From Puccinellia tenuiflora (taxonomy: Eukaryota; Streptophyta; Magnoliopsida; Poales; Poaceae): DNA of 64,000 nucleotides. Made by a program: the position numbers and the translations under genes. A model generated the notes under the pieces. The model did no database searches. It was not told the DNA's origin and saw only the letters and a list, made by a program, of their open reading frames with translations. Shown piece after piece: positions 21,701 through 33,599 of the stretch. The first letter of the stretch is position 1; every line of letters begins with the position of its first letter. The stretch covers positions 188,412-252,411 of the forward strand of contig QRDG01001975.1 of the NCBI GenBank assembly GCA_012064385.1, given 5' to 3'.

Positions 21701-22091
21701 CGCCGCCCACCGCGCGCCCGCGCAGCGGCTCGGAGCTAGCTAGCTAGCTAGCTCCAATGATTGGGGGGCCTAATTGCGTTTTTTATTTTTCTGTTAAGGA
21801 CATATTTATAAAATTTAGAGACCTGTTTGTTGAAAAAATATGTTGTGGGCTGTATTTTAGTGCGTCGGATAAATGGCTGCAGCCGCTATATTTTTAGGCA
21901 TCTGTAAAACGATGTCGACCGTGGCGCCCTAAAAATGCTATTTTAACACTGTAAACTTTTTTTTACCGCGCTGGAGTATCCCGCCTCCGTTGAAGATGCT
22001 CTAATTGCCGATGTAAAACACTGTCTTTGTTAATTCAAAGCTGGCAATTTATTGCCTTTTATTATCTTAAAAAAAAACTACGGTCAGCACT

Positions 22092-22208
22092 TCTACCATT
22101 TTTCTTCTGCACTCACTCCAGTCTCCGCTTCCTTCTTCACCAGCGGCCGGCACCGGCAGCCGACGCGGCGCCCCTGCCCCTCCTCGCCCGCGCTCGCAGA
22201 TCGGCGGC
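22092..22208 (+). other. 5' leader of the BAM7/8-like gene
   Basis: Pyrimidine-rich start (TCTACCATTTTTCTTCTGC) then a GC-rich leader up to the ATG. Begins directly after the retroposon target duplication. The transcription start cannot be fixed from sequence. Confidence 0.5.
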
Positions 22209-25200
22209 ATGGCAACGAAGGACCCGCACCGGGACGCTGATCCCGCGGCCTCGCCTCCCCCGCCGCCGACCCGACGCCCGCGCGGCCTCGCCTCCCCATC
22301 CCCCGCCCCGGCGCGGCGGAGCGGCGAGCGGGAGCGGGAGCGGACCAAGCTCCGGGAGCGGCACCGGCGCGCCATCACCAGCCGCATGCTGGCCGGGCTG
22401 CGGCAGCACGGCAACTTCCCCCTCCCCGCCCGCGCCGACATGAACGACGTCCTCGCCGCCCTCGCCCGCGCCGCCGGATGGACCGTCCACCCTGACGGCA
22501 CCACCTTCCGCTCCTCCTCGTCCTCGTCCCATCCCATTCTCCCTCCTCCTCCTGCCCAATTCGTACGTGCGCGCCCTCTTCAGTCTCTCATTACCTTCAC
22601 TTACTAAGATGCTCGGCAGGTTACACACTATATATTCTAGTCTCTGACTCTCTGTATGTTAATTCTGGAGTCGGATCAGTCCCTTGCTTAATTTGCTGAA
22701 TGTGGTGCCAAATGTGTAGAGTTTGCAAGAAATTACTAGCATTGTGTTGCGTCCATGACGCATTCGTGTCATTTCTGATTTGCAGCAGGGAGCTTTCCAG
22801 GCTACTTGTGTGGACATTCCCTCTTTCACCAACCATCTGAACATCTATGCCATCGGAACACCGCTAGATTCTCAGGCTTCTGGCCTACAAACAGATGATA
22901 GCCTGTCACCGTCGTCATTGGACTCGGTCGTCGTCGCTGAGCAAAGCATTAAGAACGAGAACTATGGGAATTCAAGTTCGGCCAATTCGTTGAGTTGTAT
23001 GGGAAGTGATCAGGTGAGCAAATTTGTGCATTTGATTCACTTAACGGATGGCAGTGACACCAGAGAACCTTGGGGTCTAAGCATCACTATAATATCTTGG
23101 TGTCTATTGTCCCTTCTGATTTATAAACCATGAGGTTAGTTGCCATTAATAGGGCCTACAATGTTGTAGCTCCAGCCTGTGATAGTGTTCTAGTTGCATT
23201 ATACAGCAGTATTTACGCGGAACAGTATTCTGTCATATATGAGGCTAGGGGACGTTGAACAATGATATGCCGATTTGCATTGTCAAGTTCACTGATTCTT
23301 CATCTTGCAGCGCTGCTTTTCCATTGAGATTTCTGATTTATCTAAACAAATTGGGTGACAACATCATGTTTTACTTTGATTGTTCAACTGTAACAGTTAG
23401 TGAGAGCATCAGCAGTATGGGCGGGTGATTACACGAGAACTCCGTATATACCAGTATATGCCTCTCTGTCTGTAAGTTCCTGGTGAACCTCTTGATCACA
23501 AGCTGCTATGTTAATTTTAATCTTGCTCTTTCAATATGCACATGGTTGGAACTGGTTTCCATGCCGTGTCTAGAGTTCTGTAATTTATGTTTGAGAAATT
23601 GCAAATTTGCAACCTTGTATCACTTGGTGTTTGAACTAAAATTAAATTAAAGCTACCCTAAACTTTTATTTTGATCAAGTTTGGCTATTTACCTTTTTCC
23701 AACAAATCTGATGTCGTGGCACGTTGTTTGAGGTGGACTAGAGGTTGCTTTGTCATTTCCATTTGAATTTTTTTATTATGCAGACTATATTGATCTGATC
23801 TTTTAGTACTCTTGCAAGCTATATTGATCTGCTCTTTTAATACTCTTACAAACCATTCGTACTTTTAGTGCAACCCAAGAGGGTGCAGAAACCATGGGAT
23901 TGGTCTGCTCTTTAGTTGCTACAGCCCTCTGTTCACCGCGTCCTGTTCTCTAATGTGATTCAGGCTATCTCTCGCTTGCTAATTGGATGGCACGTGATAG
24001 TGTAAAGTAGATTCCCAAAAAGGTCAAAAGATATACTAGTACTTTGCAAATGTGCAAGTCTGGTTGTATGTTTTTAGTGGGTTTGCCCCTGGTTTTGACT
24101 CCTCTCTTGGCCAGGTGGATGTTTAACTTGAATTTCTAGCGTGAAACCAAAGTTCACACGATCCTATGATCTATTGCACTATTTCATACGCATCCCATTC
24201 TTTTTAAGATATGTGCGTTTGAAATAAGTTGTCTGTTGAGAAAGTTATGCTTTCTGCATCTGCCAGCCATATATTCCTGAAATTCCCACATCTATGATCT
24301 ATCTATCACACCATGCTTTAGCACTATTGTTGTTTCTGTAGATGGGCATTATCAATTGTTATTGCCAATTGGTTGATCCAGAGGCTATACGTGCTGAACT
24401 AAGGCATCTGAAGTCTTTGAATGTTGACGGAGTTGTTGTTGACTGTTGGTGGGGGATTGTGGAAGCCTGGACTCCTCAAAAGTACGAATGGTCTGGATAT
24501 AGAGACCTTTTTGGTATCATTAAAGAATTCAAGCTAAAAGTTCAGGTTAGCATACTACCATGACTTATGACATTTCTTAGGATGCTATTATTGACACCTG
24601 ATATTTGCGTATTTATGTACTAGTAACTTTGTACACATTAATTTTGGTGATTGAATTATAGCCACTAAAGGCATCCGTACATTGAATCTGAAGGGACTAT
24701 AACTTTCTTGAGTCTCAACATAACCAAATATTTGAGCCTTGCAAAAAAAGACCCTCCAAAGAAAGGAAGTAACTTGATTAAACCTTTTGCGCTTATATGA
24801 TGAATTTTCAATTATGAGCATGATGTTACATTGCATTTTTTTTGAATTGGTCAAACTAGATAAGCTTCTCTTGTCTCCTTTGTTATACGAACTCGGACTT
24901 ACATTGGCTAACAAGTGTGCTTCCACAAATGTAAGGTAGTATTGTCATTTCATGGGCCCGGGGTGTGTGGATCTGGTGATGTGATAATCACTCTCCCTAG
25001 GTGGGTCATGGAAATTGCACAAGAGAACCAGGATATATTTTTCACTGACCGAGAAGGTAGGAGAAATACAGAATGCCTCTCCTGGGGAATTGACAAAGAG
25101 CGTGTCCTTCGAGGGAGAACTGGCATTGAGGTATTGGGTCATCCTTGGTAATCTCTCTTCTCTCCTCTTTAAAGTTTAAACTCTCCTTTATCATATGTAT

Positions 25201-27879
25201 TTATTACAAAATAAAAAACTGCCATTTTCCTTAGACAAGCATTTTTTGGTCTATTGCTATCCTAGTAATTCTTTTGATTCATTTTAATGTTAGTCCTTTC
25301 TGCACAGTGATAATTGTAGTATATCTTGTAAATAGCGACTAGCTGTTTTGTTATTGGATACATTAAACTTGCAGGTTAATATGTTATCATCTTTAATCTT
25401 GTCATATCAACTCTCTAGTACAAGGAGAAACTTGTATATTGATACTTAATGAGATTATATGCAGGTTTATTTTGATTTCATGAGGAGCTTTCATATGGAA
25501 TTCAGAAGCTTGTCTGAAGAGGGTCTTATTTCTGCTATTGAGATTGGATTGGGTGCTTCTGGAGAGCTAAGATACCCTTCTTGTTCAGAACAAATGGGCT
25601 GGAGATATCCTGGTATTGGCGAGTTTCAGGTATTTACTTAAAAATCCAAAGCCTTTTCGTTTTTCAAAGAAAAAATCAAAATGCTATTTACTTATTCCAA
25701 GTTTGAACCATCAAGGATAGGAATACATACTCCACCCTTCTTTTCTGCTTCTCAACCCTTCTTTTATTTATTAAACCTCAAGGTGTGTAAAATATTACTA
25801 TTTTGCATAATTTGATTGTAGTAATAATAGGGCTTCATTTGTTGTAGCCCAAAGTTCACTAGTACTCTAGAAGTATATGTGTATACCAATGAAGATTATG
25901 CAGCATCACCATCACCGACTGTGGTGACCTGCAAATATACAAGTGAGTTTGAGTAATGGTTTTACATTAAAAGACGTGCCTCCAAAGAAATATCTTGGTA
26001 ATCCTTTTGAAAACAGGTCCTGAGCCAGATTTGATAACCTTGTTGGAGTGTACTAGAAGTTGCTAAATCAAACGTCTTTTGTCAAGAAAAGCATTGTTCT
26101 AACTTATTTCTTATAGTCTAATGTGTGGGCTATGACTTGAACTTATCTTATGGATTGAACAAATCCAAAAATGTTATGCTACATTATCTGTGATGTATAG
26201 TCTCATGCATAATTTTGTAAGTGCAGTAGTGCACACAGAATACATTCTGTTGTTGATTGCTTCGTCGACAGTGTTATGACAGGTATATGCAAAAGAACCT
26301 GCGGCAAGCAGCCTTGACACGTGGCCATTTGTTTTGGGCCCGTGGACCTGATAACACCGGTTACTATAATTCAAGATCACACGACACTGGCTTTTTTTGT
26401 GATGGAGGTGATTATGACAGCTACTACGGGCGTTTCTTCCTTAATTGGTATTCAGGAATCCTTATAGATCATGTGGATCAGGTGCTCTCACTTGCTACTC
26501 TTGCATTCGATGGAGCAGTAATTATGGTGAAGGTATGCTATTTCTCTGTACAGTTGTTGGTTGGGTCTTGAAGCACCCTATTCTTCTCTCTCTAATTTTA
26601 AAAGCTCCACATGTATTCCTTTTGCTTCTTTTCTCCCGTTCTAGTTTATGATATAATTATCACATCAAAGTTTGCACGAAAAGGGTATTCCTCTTAAGAT
26701 TTTTTTCCTTCTATTTTGTTCTGGATTGCGTTTCTGTCCAAAGCAGCCGAAGATTGCTGAAAACCTGGTATTGTACTATAGCATTGACAACTCATGGGGA
26801 GTCGATTGCCTAACCATGAAACACTCCTTGAATTTAGACAAGATGTGCTACAGAAGTACTCAAAATGCTAATAAATAGATCGACTAATTGAAATTAGTTC
26901 AAACTCCTAAGCAAACTTGTGAAATACTGTAATCATACCTAGAGAGACATACATTAAGCCGATCCTTTCCCTGCTCCCATAGTAAAACTTTTCAATACAG
27001 CATATGCTGCCCTGATAAGGCCATGGTACTTGTCCCACATAGTTCTTTTGCCAGTTTGGCTGTTTCGTGACAAGACAATTGTCTTTCCTCAGATCCCCTC
27101 TATGTATTGGTGGTACAGAACTGCAAGCCATGCTGCAGAGCTTACAGCAGGATTCTACAACCCTACAAATCGAGATGGATACTCTCAAGTTTTCAGAATG
27201 CTCAAGAAGCATTCCGTGATTCTTAAACTAGTTTGTTATGGGCCAGAATTTACAGTTCAGGAGAATGATGAAGCATTTGCTGATCCAGAAGGTTTAACCT
27301 GGCAGGTGAGATGTCCTAAGAATTCTCTGCAGCTATGTTTGCATGTTTAATGTTATTCTTTTCGTGTGTTGATTTCAGTACATATGAAACTGTGCAGGTT
27401 ATGAATGCAGCATGGGATCAGGGTCTATCTGTAAGTGTAGAGAGTGCTCTTCCATGTCTTGACGGCGGGATGTACCCTCTGATCCTTGACACCGCGAAGC
27501 CCAGGAATGATCCTGACCGTCACCATGTCTCATTCTTTGCATACCGTCAGCAAACTCCATTCCTTTTGCAGGGAAATGTTTGCTTCTCAGAGCTCGAGAC
27601 CTTTGTAAAGTGTATGCACGGTTAGTATCAGTTTGTTACTCTCTCACTCCCTCGTAGTACCATTATGTCTTCTTGATTTGTATCAGTATATCTTTATTTT
27701 CCACTTGGGGTTTAATAGAATGACTCGTTCACAGTAATATGGGCATGAACCATTCCATAGAATCGGATTTTGAATATTACCCTTCAAAAGCTATCTCTGC
27801 ATTCTTCATTTGAGGATTATGACCTGATAACCATATGATTTCGTTTGCAGGGGAAGCTACCCAGAACTTTGTAGATTGA
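22209..27879 (+). CDS. BAM7/8: BAM7/BAM8-type beta-amylase-like protein with BZR1 domain
   Basis: Ten exons: 22209-22562, 22786-23013, 23397-23471, 24342-24545, 24936-25130, 25465-25629, 26272-26532, 27093-27305, 27398-27620, 27851-27879; all introns GT-AG, total 1947 nt, 648 residues. Residues about 38-100 are a BZR1/BES1-type DNA-binding region (ERERERTKLRERHRRAI, GWTVHPDGTTFR). A Ser-rich linker (TPLDSQASGLQTDDSLSPSS) leads to a glycoside hydrolase 14 domain (about 205-640). The catalytic glutamates match E386 (SGELRYPS) and E580 (VESALP). Loops differ from active enzymes: GVCGSGD instead of the GGNVGD flexible loop, and VCYGPEF where the inner loop normally has TC-EM. Arabidopsis BAM7 and BAM8 act as nuclear transcription regulators with low amylase activity, so the same is likely here. 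No transit peptide is obvious. The start is the first ATG with a good context (GGCATGG). No breaks in any exon. Confidence 0.92.
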
Positions 27880-28908
27880 ACTTGCTTTGGTGACGCGCTC
27901 CATGTTATGTTGCAACTATTGTTGCGCTCAGCAGATTTCCGGATTCACCGTGTGGCCATCGCAAGCTTTCAACTCATTTGTCAGTTCTTTCCCCGGTGCC
28001 GGCCATCCCCGCCTTCTGCTCCAGGCCAGTCCACCAGATGACACTGAAACTGTTGGTGCCTGTGATAGTGCAAGGATTAATGTTCGTACTTGTGATCCAG
28101 GCTTATAGTCCAGCAAGTGTTTATCGTGGCATGACTTGTCTTTGGACCGGAAAGATCGGAAGAACGGCGTGGCATGTATTTATTACTACATTATTATGCT
28201 ATAAGATGCAAGACAATCCTGTCTTCTAGTTGCATGGTAAACCATCTGCCTCTGAATTCTCAACCAAATTTGTTTCCATGCACGGGAGCAACCTAGCTAG
28301 AAAATCAAGTAATCAATCATGGAGGACATGAAAAGGATTGCGTCGTTGGGAGGCTAGCTGCCTACCTCCCACTCCTTGTCTGCTTATCTTATCGCCACTT
28401 GGTCAACACTTCACTCTACTTACATGTCACACAAAAACTTTTCATATATGCCATATACATTCCTGTCTATCTTCTTCAGTTGCGAGCCCATGATCATCGC
28501 CCCCACGTATAAAGTAGATCACAGTTCTCTCGATGACTCTATTCATATGTACACTTTCTGAAACACATCTTTGCAATTAATATTTTACCAAGTAATTTCT
28601 ACAATTCTACACATGCATGCCACGACTTGATAAACAAAACATGCATAGTAGAAAAGGTTGGGTAAAAGATATGAAAAAAGGTTATACAACTTTTCTTGGT
28701 CCGTAAAGTAATCTACTTTGTGATTGTACCCTTCAGCAGCACACCCAGGGAATCTAACATGGAATACAAAAAATTGCAATAAACATCCATTGCAAAAAAA
28801 CAAAACAAAATACTACAAGTCACACGTATGTCATGCAGCATATGTCTTTGAGCTTGGCGGTGGCTGGATTTCCTGCGAGATCGGATTGAGCTTTCATGGA
28901 CAATTAAT
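27880..28908 (+). other. 3' UTR and downstream spacer of the BAM7/8-like gene
   Basis: No further coding signal. The first ~330 bases are of mixed composition, as in plant 3' UTRs; no standard AATAAA stands out. The rest is AT-rich spacer up to the LINE target site. Confidence 0.5.
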
Positions 28909-28954
28909 TTTAGGGTTTGTTCTCTGGAAATTCCTTCTGTGGAGCATGAATTTT

Positions 28955-31100
28955 TTTAGGCCATTAAAGACATGCCAAAAGAGAAAGCTCCCGGTCAAGA
29001 TGGATACATCACAGCGTTCTACCAGAAGTGTTGGCAAATCATAAAGAAAGACATGGTTGAAGCTTTCCCTTTTAATTGCTTCTATTCAATGGATGGCAGA
29101 GCTATGAATAAAGTCAATAGCGCTTACACAATACTTCTGCCTAAGAAGCCAGGTGCTTGTGAACCTAACGACTTCCGACCAATTAGCTTGGTTCATAGTT
29201 TGGCAAAAATGTTCTCTAAAGTGTTGGCAAGAAGATTGGCTCCTGTGCTTCCTCAAGTGGTTAGTAAGAATCAAGGAGCTTTCCTTAAAGGTTGTTCTCT
29301 CCATGACAACTTCAAATTAGTGAAAGAGTCTGCCAAACTTCTTCGCGCAAAGAAATGTGAGAGCCTCCTTTTGAAAATAGATATCGCAAAAGCCTTTGAT
29401 ACGGTCGCGTGGCAATTTTTGCTAGAAGTTCTTCAAAAGAAAGGTTTTGGACCCAAATGGAGGGCATGGATTGTTATGCTCTTGGCATCTGCGTCTTCTT
29501 CTATTCTCCTTAATGGTGTGCCAGGACCAAAAATTTGGCATGGTCGTGGTTTAAGACAAGGCGACGCGCTGTCACCAATGTGTTCATAATTGTAATGGAT
29601 GCCCTAAGCTTGTTGTTTGAAAAAGCTGAAGAGGAGGGTTTAATTAAGCCTTTTACTAACAGCCAGTCGATACCTCAAAGAGTATCAGTATATGCAGATG
29701 ATGTAATAATTTTTCTCAAGGCAAACTTAGAAGAATGCGAAGCAACGAGATACTTGTTGGATGCATTCGGGGAAGCCTCTGGACTTAGATGCAACATGTT
29801 GAAAAGCTCCATATCACCGATCTTTGGAGATGTATCGGTCTTTGAAAAAATTAGTAATCTTCTCAAATGTCAGATCTGTAGGTTGCCGATCACCTATTTG
29901 GGCCTTCCACTTCGCCTCGGAAAAGCCAGAAAGGAGGATTTTCGGATCCTAATTGACAAAATAAGGAAAAGGTTAGCGTCATGGAGAACCTATATTCTGA
30001 CTCAAGGTGGTCGTTTGATTCTGGTACAATCAGTGCTCTCGGCCATTGCAATTTTTCATCTAATGTCCCTTGATCCCCCTCCTTGGGTTTTCAAGGCTAT
30101 CGACAAGATCCGCAGAGCTTTTCTTTGGAAAGGGACTGAAACTATCCAAGGAGGTCATTGTTTGGTCAGCTGGAAACAAATATGTCGCCCTAAGGAAGCT
30201 GGGGGCCTGGGCATACTAGATTTAGAAAAGATGGATTCTGCTCTACGCGTGCGTTGGGCATGGAGACTAAGGACCTCTGATGACTGCCCCTGGAATAATT
30301 TGACAACTTCCCAGAACGAAATTGACAGGTGCATATTCATTGCTGCAGCCCAAGTTACTGTCGGTAATGGAAATAAGTGCTACTTTTGGACAGATAAATT
30401 GCTAAACGGACAAACCATCCAAGATGTTGCACCTGATGTCCACGAGCTGATAAAGCCGGCCATAAAAGCTAAGCGCACTGTCGCTGAAGCTTTACCTGAT
30501 GGTAATTGGTTAACAGATATTCGAAAGCCTATGAGCATTCAGACTTTATACAAGTTTTACAGGTCGTTGAAGCACTGAGAAACTCTCAGCTAGAACCAAA
30601 CAAAGAGGATGCTTGGGTATGGCGTTGGGATGCTTGGGTATGGCGTTGGGAACAAAAAGGAGAGTTCTCCTGTAGGTCGGTTTACAAGGCCTATTTTATG
30701 GGTTCTACTAATTGTGATTTAGACATGGCCATTTGGCAATCTTGGGCACCCCTTCGTTGCAAGCTTGGGATGTGGCTGATCCTTAGGAAAAGAGTCTGGG
30801 CTGCTGGTAGACTTGCGAAAAGAGATCTTCCTCGGAATGAGAAATGCGCGTACTGCAATTTAGAACAGGAAAGTGTCAAGCACCTGCTCATGAGGTGCGC
30901 GGTCGATCGTCAACATTATTTGGAACTCTGTTCTTAGCTGGGCTGGTTTCCAACAGGTCGCTCCCAACACTACCCACACGCTCAAAGTTTGGTGGAGGGA
31001 TGCTCGGGATAAATTACAAGGAAAAGGCAAGAACTCGCTGGATACGTTGGTGATGCTGACGACTTGGTCTATTTGGCGAGAAAGAAACAGAAGGGTTTTT
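28955..31100 (+). pseudogene. LINE ORF2 remnant: RT and zf-RVT
   Basis: 28972-29580 carries the fingers and palm: KAPGQDGYITAFYQKCW, FRPISLVHSLAKMFSK, KIDIAKAFDTVAW (first catalytic Asp), GLRQGDALSP. After a frameshift, 29588-30578 gives YADDVIIFLK (catalytic YADD), YLGLPLRLGK, GGRLILVQSVLSAI and CYFWTDKLL. A third frame (30570-30937) has the zf-RVT region with CAYCNLEQESVKHLLMRC. A 21-bp tandem duplication (30608-30649) repeats DAWVWRW. No endonuclease domain because of the 5' truncation. Confidence 0.9.
30608..30649 (+). repeat. 21-bp tandem duplication in LINE 2
   Basis: Two identical in-frame copies of GATGCTTGGGTATGGCGTTG plus G, giving a repeated seven-residue DAWVWRW. Confidence 0.9.
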
Positions 31101-31375
31101 GAGAAGATCTCCATGCCGATCCATCACTGAATTAATTAAAGTGGATGCGAAGACGTGGGCGACAGCAAGCCATGGCCGTTTTATTCGGAATGTTCCCTAA
31201 TTCTTATTGAGAGTTTTGGTCGTTTTTTTTTTTTTGGCCTGGGTGTGTGTGCGTCAGGATGAGCTTGTAGAACCTGAGTTTTCCCTTGTTGTTGCTTTTT
31301 CTTTCTTTCTATCTAATATATTTCACATGCAGTTCTCCTGCATGGTTCAAAAAAAAACAAAAAATTTAGGGTTTG

Positions 31376-32110
31376 AAGAAAAATCTCAGGCGTGCGGGGT
31401 CTATATGGAGGAGATTTTGTGGAGTAGGGCTAGGGGGGCATAATCAACCGAAATTAGAGAGATTTTAGTGGGATTTTCCGATTTGGAATGAACTGTGTTT
31501 CTCTCGGTTTCCTGTCGAGAGGAGGGTGATGATAGGTTGGCCCAGTACATCAGTGGGAAGGAAATAGAAAAGAGGACATAAAAGGTAGGTGCTCTAGCTG
31601 GGACGAGCTTGCCAATGCGGGAAAGAACACGGGTGCAAGTCCAACACGTCTGGTTCGGTCTTTTCTTCTTTTTCTTTTATCAAGAATTGAAATAGGTATT
31701 TATATCCCAAATTCTCTTTACAAATCCAGAAAAATCAAATAGAACAAAATAATTAATTACAGCTTATGAAAATAATTTTCGATGCAAATGCATGTTTAGA
31801 ACATACTTTTTATTTTGCATACCCAATTATGGTTTTATTTAAATCCCCAAAATTAATGTATGGCATTAATATTGCTATAAATTTTTGGAACTTTTCAGTA
31901 TGCAATTTTTTTCCAATGCCATGATGATTTTGCATCTATTAACATCCTGAATTGTGAAATTTGGGATGCGACAACCTTCTTCTTAATCTATTGAAAATAT
32001 CAAGCCACCATTTCGCCTTGTTGAAAAACACTTCTTGTTATTTATTGTAGCACATCTTATTTTACATCTTTAATATAGTGAACTCTGCTATAATAAACAA
32101 AAGAAAGATG
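31376..32110. other. Unassigned intergenic sequence
   Basis: Mixed then AT-rich DNA after LINE 2. GGGATGCGACA near 31963 resembles the wording found beside some gypsy LTR ends, too little to call. Confidence 0.4.
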
Positions 32111-32114
32111 AATA

Positions 32115-32735
32115 AATATCTAGATTTGACTATTTCTAATCATGAATTCATTTTCAGTGCATACATAAAATTGTATTTGTGTGAGGAAAATACAAATTAA
32201 TTCAAAGAGAAAAATAATGCAGGGTGTAGAGACAAAGGCTTTGGATCTCAGTGTACGATCTATACATAATCTATAGCCATAAATTATGTGAATCTCAAAG
32301 TACGAGATATGCATAGTCTAGAGACATAAACGATGTGAATCTCAAAGCACGATATATGGTACATGATAGGAAACATATAAAAGGAAGGGTATAGCTCACC
32401 CAAGGTTAAAAACAATCCGCACTAAGTCATATCTCATCAAGGACATAGGCAACACAAAAAGCATATAGCAAATAGTAAATAGAGGCTAATCACACGATAG
32501 CACAACAGCCAACCAGGAGACATATACATTAAGTTGATGCTTTTACTTGTTACATCCATAACTCGAGTTGATTGAGCTTATGTACTTCTTCTATGTAGAG
32601 ATAGAGTACACTATAGCACATGCTAAACTCATCGTTATATGATCTTCTTCACGTCATACTTTAAATTATAGGTCTCCTTGCTCGTTCATGGGTTCGGGAA
32701 TGGAAGATATAGGGAATTCAGTGTTTGCGTCTATT
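32115..32735 (+). repeat. Unknown dispersed repeat, copy 1
   Basis: Related to 34895-35168 plus 36312-36510 and to 41215-41770. Shared wording includes TTACATCCATAACTCGAGTTGA, GTTCATGGGTTCGGGAATGG and CACGATAGCACAACA in diverged form (each shown at 20 bases or fewer across copies). No ORF and no clear ends. Confidence 0.65.
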
Positions 32736-33594
32736 GACCATCTAGCTTGTGTTACTGCGCAACAAGATGCCTTGGAGTTGTTGTCAACTCCTAGTACCAT
32801 ACAATAAAGAGGCATTTCTAAATAGAGATCATAGTTATGCTTGATTTCTTCTTGTTTGGTGTCATCGATACTGTGCCAACCACTTTGTATTGCACACTAT
32901 GTTCTACAAGCAGAATGATCTATGAGGTGGTGAGTCCTGAGTCAATCTGATGAAGTTCAAGTCAACAAGGATCAGTCGATCAAGCATCTGGTCATGGAGC
33001 TGTGCGATTAATTCTAGCATTTTGTGTTCTTTGGGCCTAACACATTTGTTAACACCAACTGGTTGTCAGAAATAGATAAGGAATATACAACAACAATTGC
33101 AAAGTCTGTAAAAAACAGAAACACTTCCACTTCAATATTACTGTGGATATGAGGTGCAATTCATACTGTTAATGTTCCAGTTTGGAAATCTTCAATTTTG
33201 CAAAGTTTATTCCATTTGTTTATTTTTGTTTATGTAGAATCAAACAGTCTATGAGTAGAGTCAAACACCAATTCACTAGATTTCCTTGTACGTCCATACA
33301 AGTTTGCTTGTTAAGATTTTCTAGGATGGAACTTACCTTGATGCCTTGTTGGTTTATCATCCCTTGGGGATTAATTAACCCCCAATACTGCTGAGGCAAC
33401 ACAACAGATTGATGAACGTTTGCGTCTGAGGGCCTCATGTCATGGTTTTGGGGAGTGAAGTTGGGGAGACAAAAAAAAACAAGGCAGGTAAAAAACAATA
33501 CGTGAGGCAGAGAGAGACAATCGACAGCGACAACCTGGTAGGATCATCGCAGCTCCACCCCTGGTTGCAATCTCTCTCTACTCTTTCTCCTCAA
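32736..33594. other. Unassigned intergenic sequence
   Basis: No ORF with a known domain and no repeat ends seen. Confidence 0.4.
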
Positions 33595-33599
33595 TCCTA

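Larger units (their letters stand above)
19984..22001. mobile_element. Harbinger-like element 3, outer, left end unclear
   Basis: The right end (reversed GAGCATCTTCAACGG) is followed by TAA (22002-22004). Sequence 19984-20120 (CAGGCGTCC start, GCGCGC-rich) looks like the left subterminal part of the same family, but its first bases are missing where element 1 inserted. Element 2 splits it. 21272-21760 is GC-rich with GCACGCAC runs. No transposase seen. Confidence 0.55.
17732..22076 (+). mobile_element. LINE-like non-autonomous retroposon, interrupted
   Basis: Flanked by a perfect 15-bp direct repeat (17717-17731; 22077-22091) and ending in an A tail (about 22068-22077) preceded by a small hairpin GGCAA/TTGCC (22043-22056). 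That is the product of target-primed reverse transcription. Removing the Harbinger nest (19095-22001) leaves about 1.4 kb: a GC-rich 5'-UTR-like part (CCCTCCCGTGTCGCTCCCGC, CCAAACCCTAG) and a T-rich end, without ORF1, endonuclease or RT. Long frames inside (17731-18995, both strands) are GC artefacts. It resembles the element at 35169-36311. Confidence 0.75.
28920..31364 (+). mobile_element. LINE 2: 5'-truncated L1-type LINE
   Basis: Flanked by an 11-bp target duplication TTTAGGGTTTG (28909-28919, 31365-31375). Starts inside ORF2 before the RT domain and ends with a 7-bp hairpin CATGCAG/CTGCATG (31326-31344), GTTC and an A tail (31349-31364). The ORF is broken by a TAG near 28955, a frameshift near 29580 and further shifts near 30575 and 30935. 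Insertion was 5'-truncated, as usual for LINEs. Confidence 0.92.

Noticed and set aside
21160..21747. Arg/Pro-rich frames over 190 codons
   Set aside because: Produced by GCAC/CGCC simple repeats inside a Harbinger-like element.
30155..30340. Short minus-strand frames opposite LINE ORF2
   Set aside because: Shadows of the reverse transcriptase coding strand.
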